From Anaerolineaceae bacterium (lineage in GTDB: Bacteria; Chloroflexota; Anaerolineae; Anaerolineales; Anaerolineaceae): a stretch of 6,818 bases of DNA. The stretch lies in contig JAUXFJ010000086.1 of NCBI GenBank assembly GCA_030620065.1, positions 1 through 6,818 of the forward strand. The letters are read 5' to 3'. A model generated the notes under the pieces. The model was given only the letters and a program-made list of their open reading frames with translations, was not told the DNA's origin and did no database searches. Positions 6,366 to 6,818 of the stretch are shown in pieces. The first letter of the stretch is position 1. Each line of letters begins with the position of its first letter. Made by a program: the position numbers and the translations under genes.

Positions 6366-6818
6366 ATGCCTGTATCGATTAAAAAACTGCAAGAACAATT
6401 TGGACAAAAACTGCAGGAAAACGTGAGGATGGCTAATTACACCACCGCCCGCGTGGGCGGCGCCGTGGATGCACTCTTGCCAATTAACACAGAACATGAG
6501 CTCATTCAAGCAGTCCAATCACTTTGGGACATGCAGATACCCTTCCGTGTCATCGGAAGTGGATCAAACATCTTGGTTAGTGACAAAGGCTTTAAAGGTG
6601 TGATCCTCTTAAATCGGGCGCATACGCTGAAGATTCATTCAAATGAAAACCCGCCAAGTGTCTTCGCTGAATCTGGCACCATACTGAGTACCGTAGCCCG
6701 TCAAACCGCTCTAAGGGGTTTAAGCGGCCTTGAATGGGCAGCGACAATACCCGGAACAGTAGGCGGTGCAGTCTATGGCAACGCTGGCGCACATGGCACT
6801 GATATCAACAGTAGTCTA
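6366..6818 (+). CDS. murB: MurB, UDP-N-acetylenolpyruvoylglucosamine reductase (3' truncated)
   Basis: MurB is the FAD- and NADPH-dependent cytoplasmic reductase that converts UDP-GlcNAc-enolpyruvate to UDP-MurNAc, the substrate of MurC. The window ends after 151 in-frame codons, about half of a typical 290-300 residue protein. ATG 6366 is the first usable start: earlier ATGs at 6352 and 6356 hit stops quickly. Only a weak GGA lies upstream, and the gap from murC is 22 nt. Motifs of the FAD-binding domain are clear: YTTARVGG at 25-32, the phosphate-binding IGSGSNILVSDKGFKG at 63-78, and GLSGLEWAATIPGTVGGAVYGNAGAHG at 118-144. The Y-T-T-x-R-V-G-G opening is typical of the MurB found in Gram-positive and many other phyla, not of the E. 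coli form. The catalytic Ser/Glu region lies beyond the window, so completeness cannot be judged. Confidence 0.95.
   Translation, partial: MPVSIKKLQEQFGQKLQENVRMANYTTARVGGAVDALLPINTEHELIQAVQSLWDMQIPFRVIGSGSNILVSDKGFKGVILLNRAHTLKIHSNENPPSVFAESGTILSTVARQTALRGLSGLEWAATIPGTVGGAVYGNAGAHGTDINSSL

Noticed and set aside
6445..6460. GC-rich perfect hairpin CCGCCC-GCGT-GGGCGG, considered as a terminator or regulatory stem.
   Set aside because: It lies inside murB in codons for the conserved TARVGG motif and is not followed by a T run, so it is probably a by-product of coding.

Overview
The window is a stretch of a bacterial division and cell wall (dcw) gene cluster, read entirely on the + strand. In order it holds mraY (5' end cut off), murD, ftsW, murG, a small multi-pass membrane gene resembling CvpA, murC, and murB (3' end cut off). 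Coding is almost continuous: the longest gap between genes is 22 nt (murC to murB). There is no RNA gene, mobile element, CRISPR array, convincing promoter or terminator inside it. It looks like the middle of one long polycistronic transcript whose ends lie outside the window.

The organism is probably a member of the Chloroflexota, with Anaerolineae as the best guess. This rests on remembered protein style: MurG opening CAGGTGGGVYP, MurD with SIATAPERT and GGRDKDLPWE, FtsW with LPLPHTDSIF, MurC with EADEYDRMFLGLNP. Base composition looks moderate. No database search was possible, so the taxonomy is an inference. Gene-family calls for the six Mur/Fts/Mra proteins are very secure; the CvpA-like call is moderate.

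Layout: 2-790 mraY; 793-2190 murD; 2157-3410 ftsW (or from ATG 2169); 3337-4410 murG; 4428-4949 CvpA-like; 4949-6343 murC; 6366-6818 murB. Junctions are tight: mraY/murD 2 nt apart, murD/ftsW overlapping by 34 or 22 nt, ftsW/murG overlapping by 74 nt, murG/CvpA-like 17 nt apart, and CvpA-like/murC sharing one base in TAATG. Strong Shine-Dalgarno (SD) sequences sit before murD, murG and the CvpA-like gene, and probably before ftsW.

The genes make and use lipid II. MurB and MurC finish UDP-MurNAc and add the first amino acid, and MurD adds D-glutamate. MraY moves the finished UDP-MurNAc-peptide to undecaprenyl phosphate (lipid I), and MurG adds GlcNAc (lipid II). FtsW polymerises lipid II into septal glycan with a partner class B PBP. 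The membrane gene between murG and murC is the only non-standard member. Points worth a second look are that gene, the 74-nt ftsW/murG overlap with its arginine-rich FtsW tail, and the replacement of the near-invariant MurG histidine by glycine inside that overlap. I see no evidence of a wholly new system.
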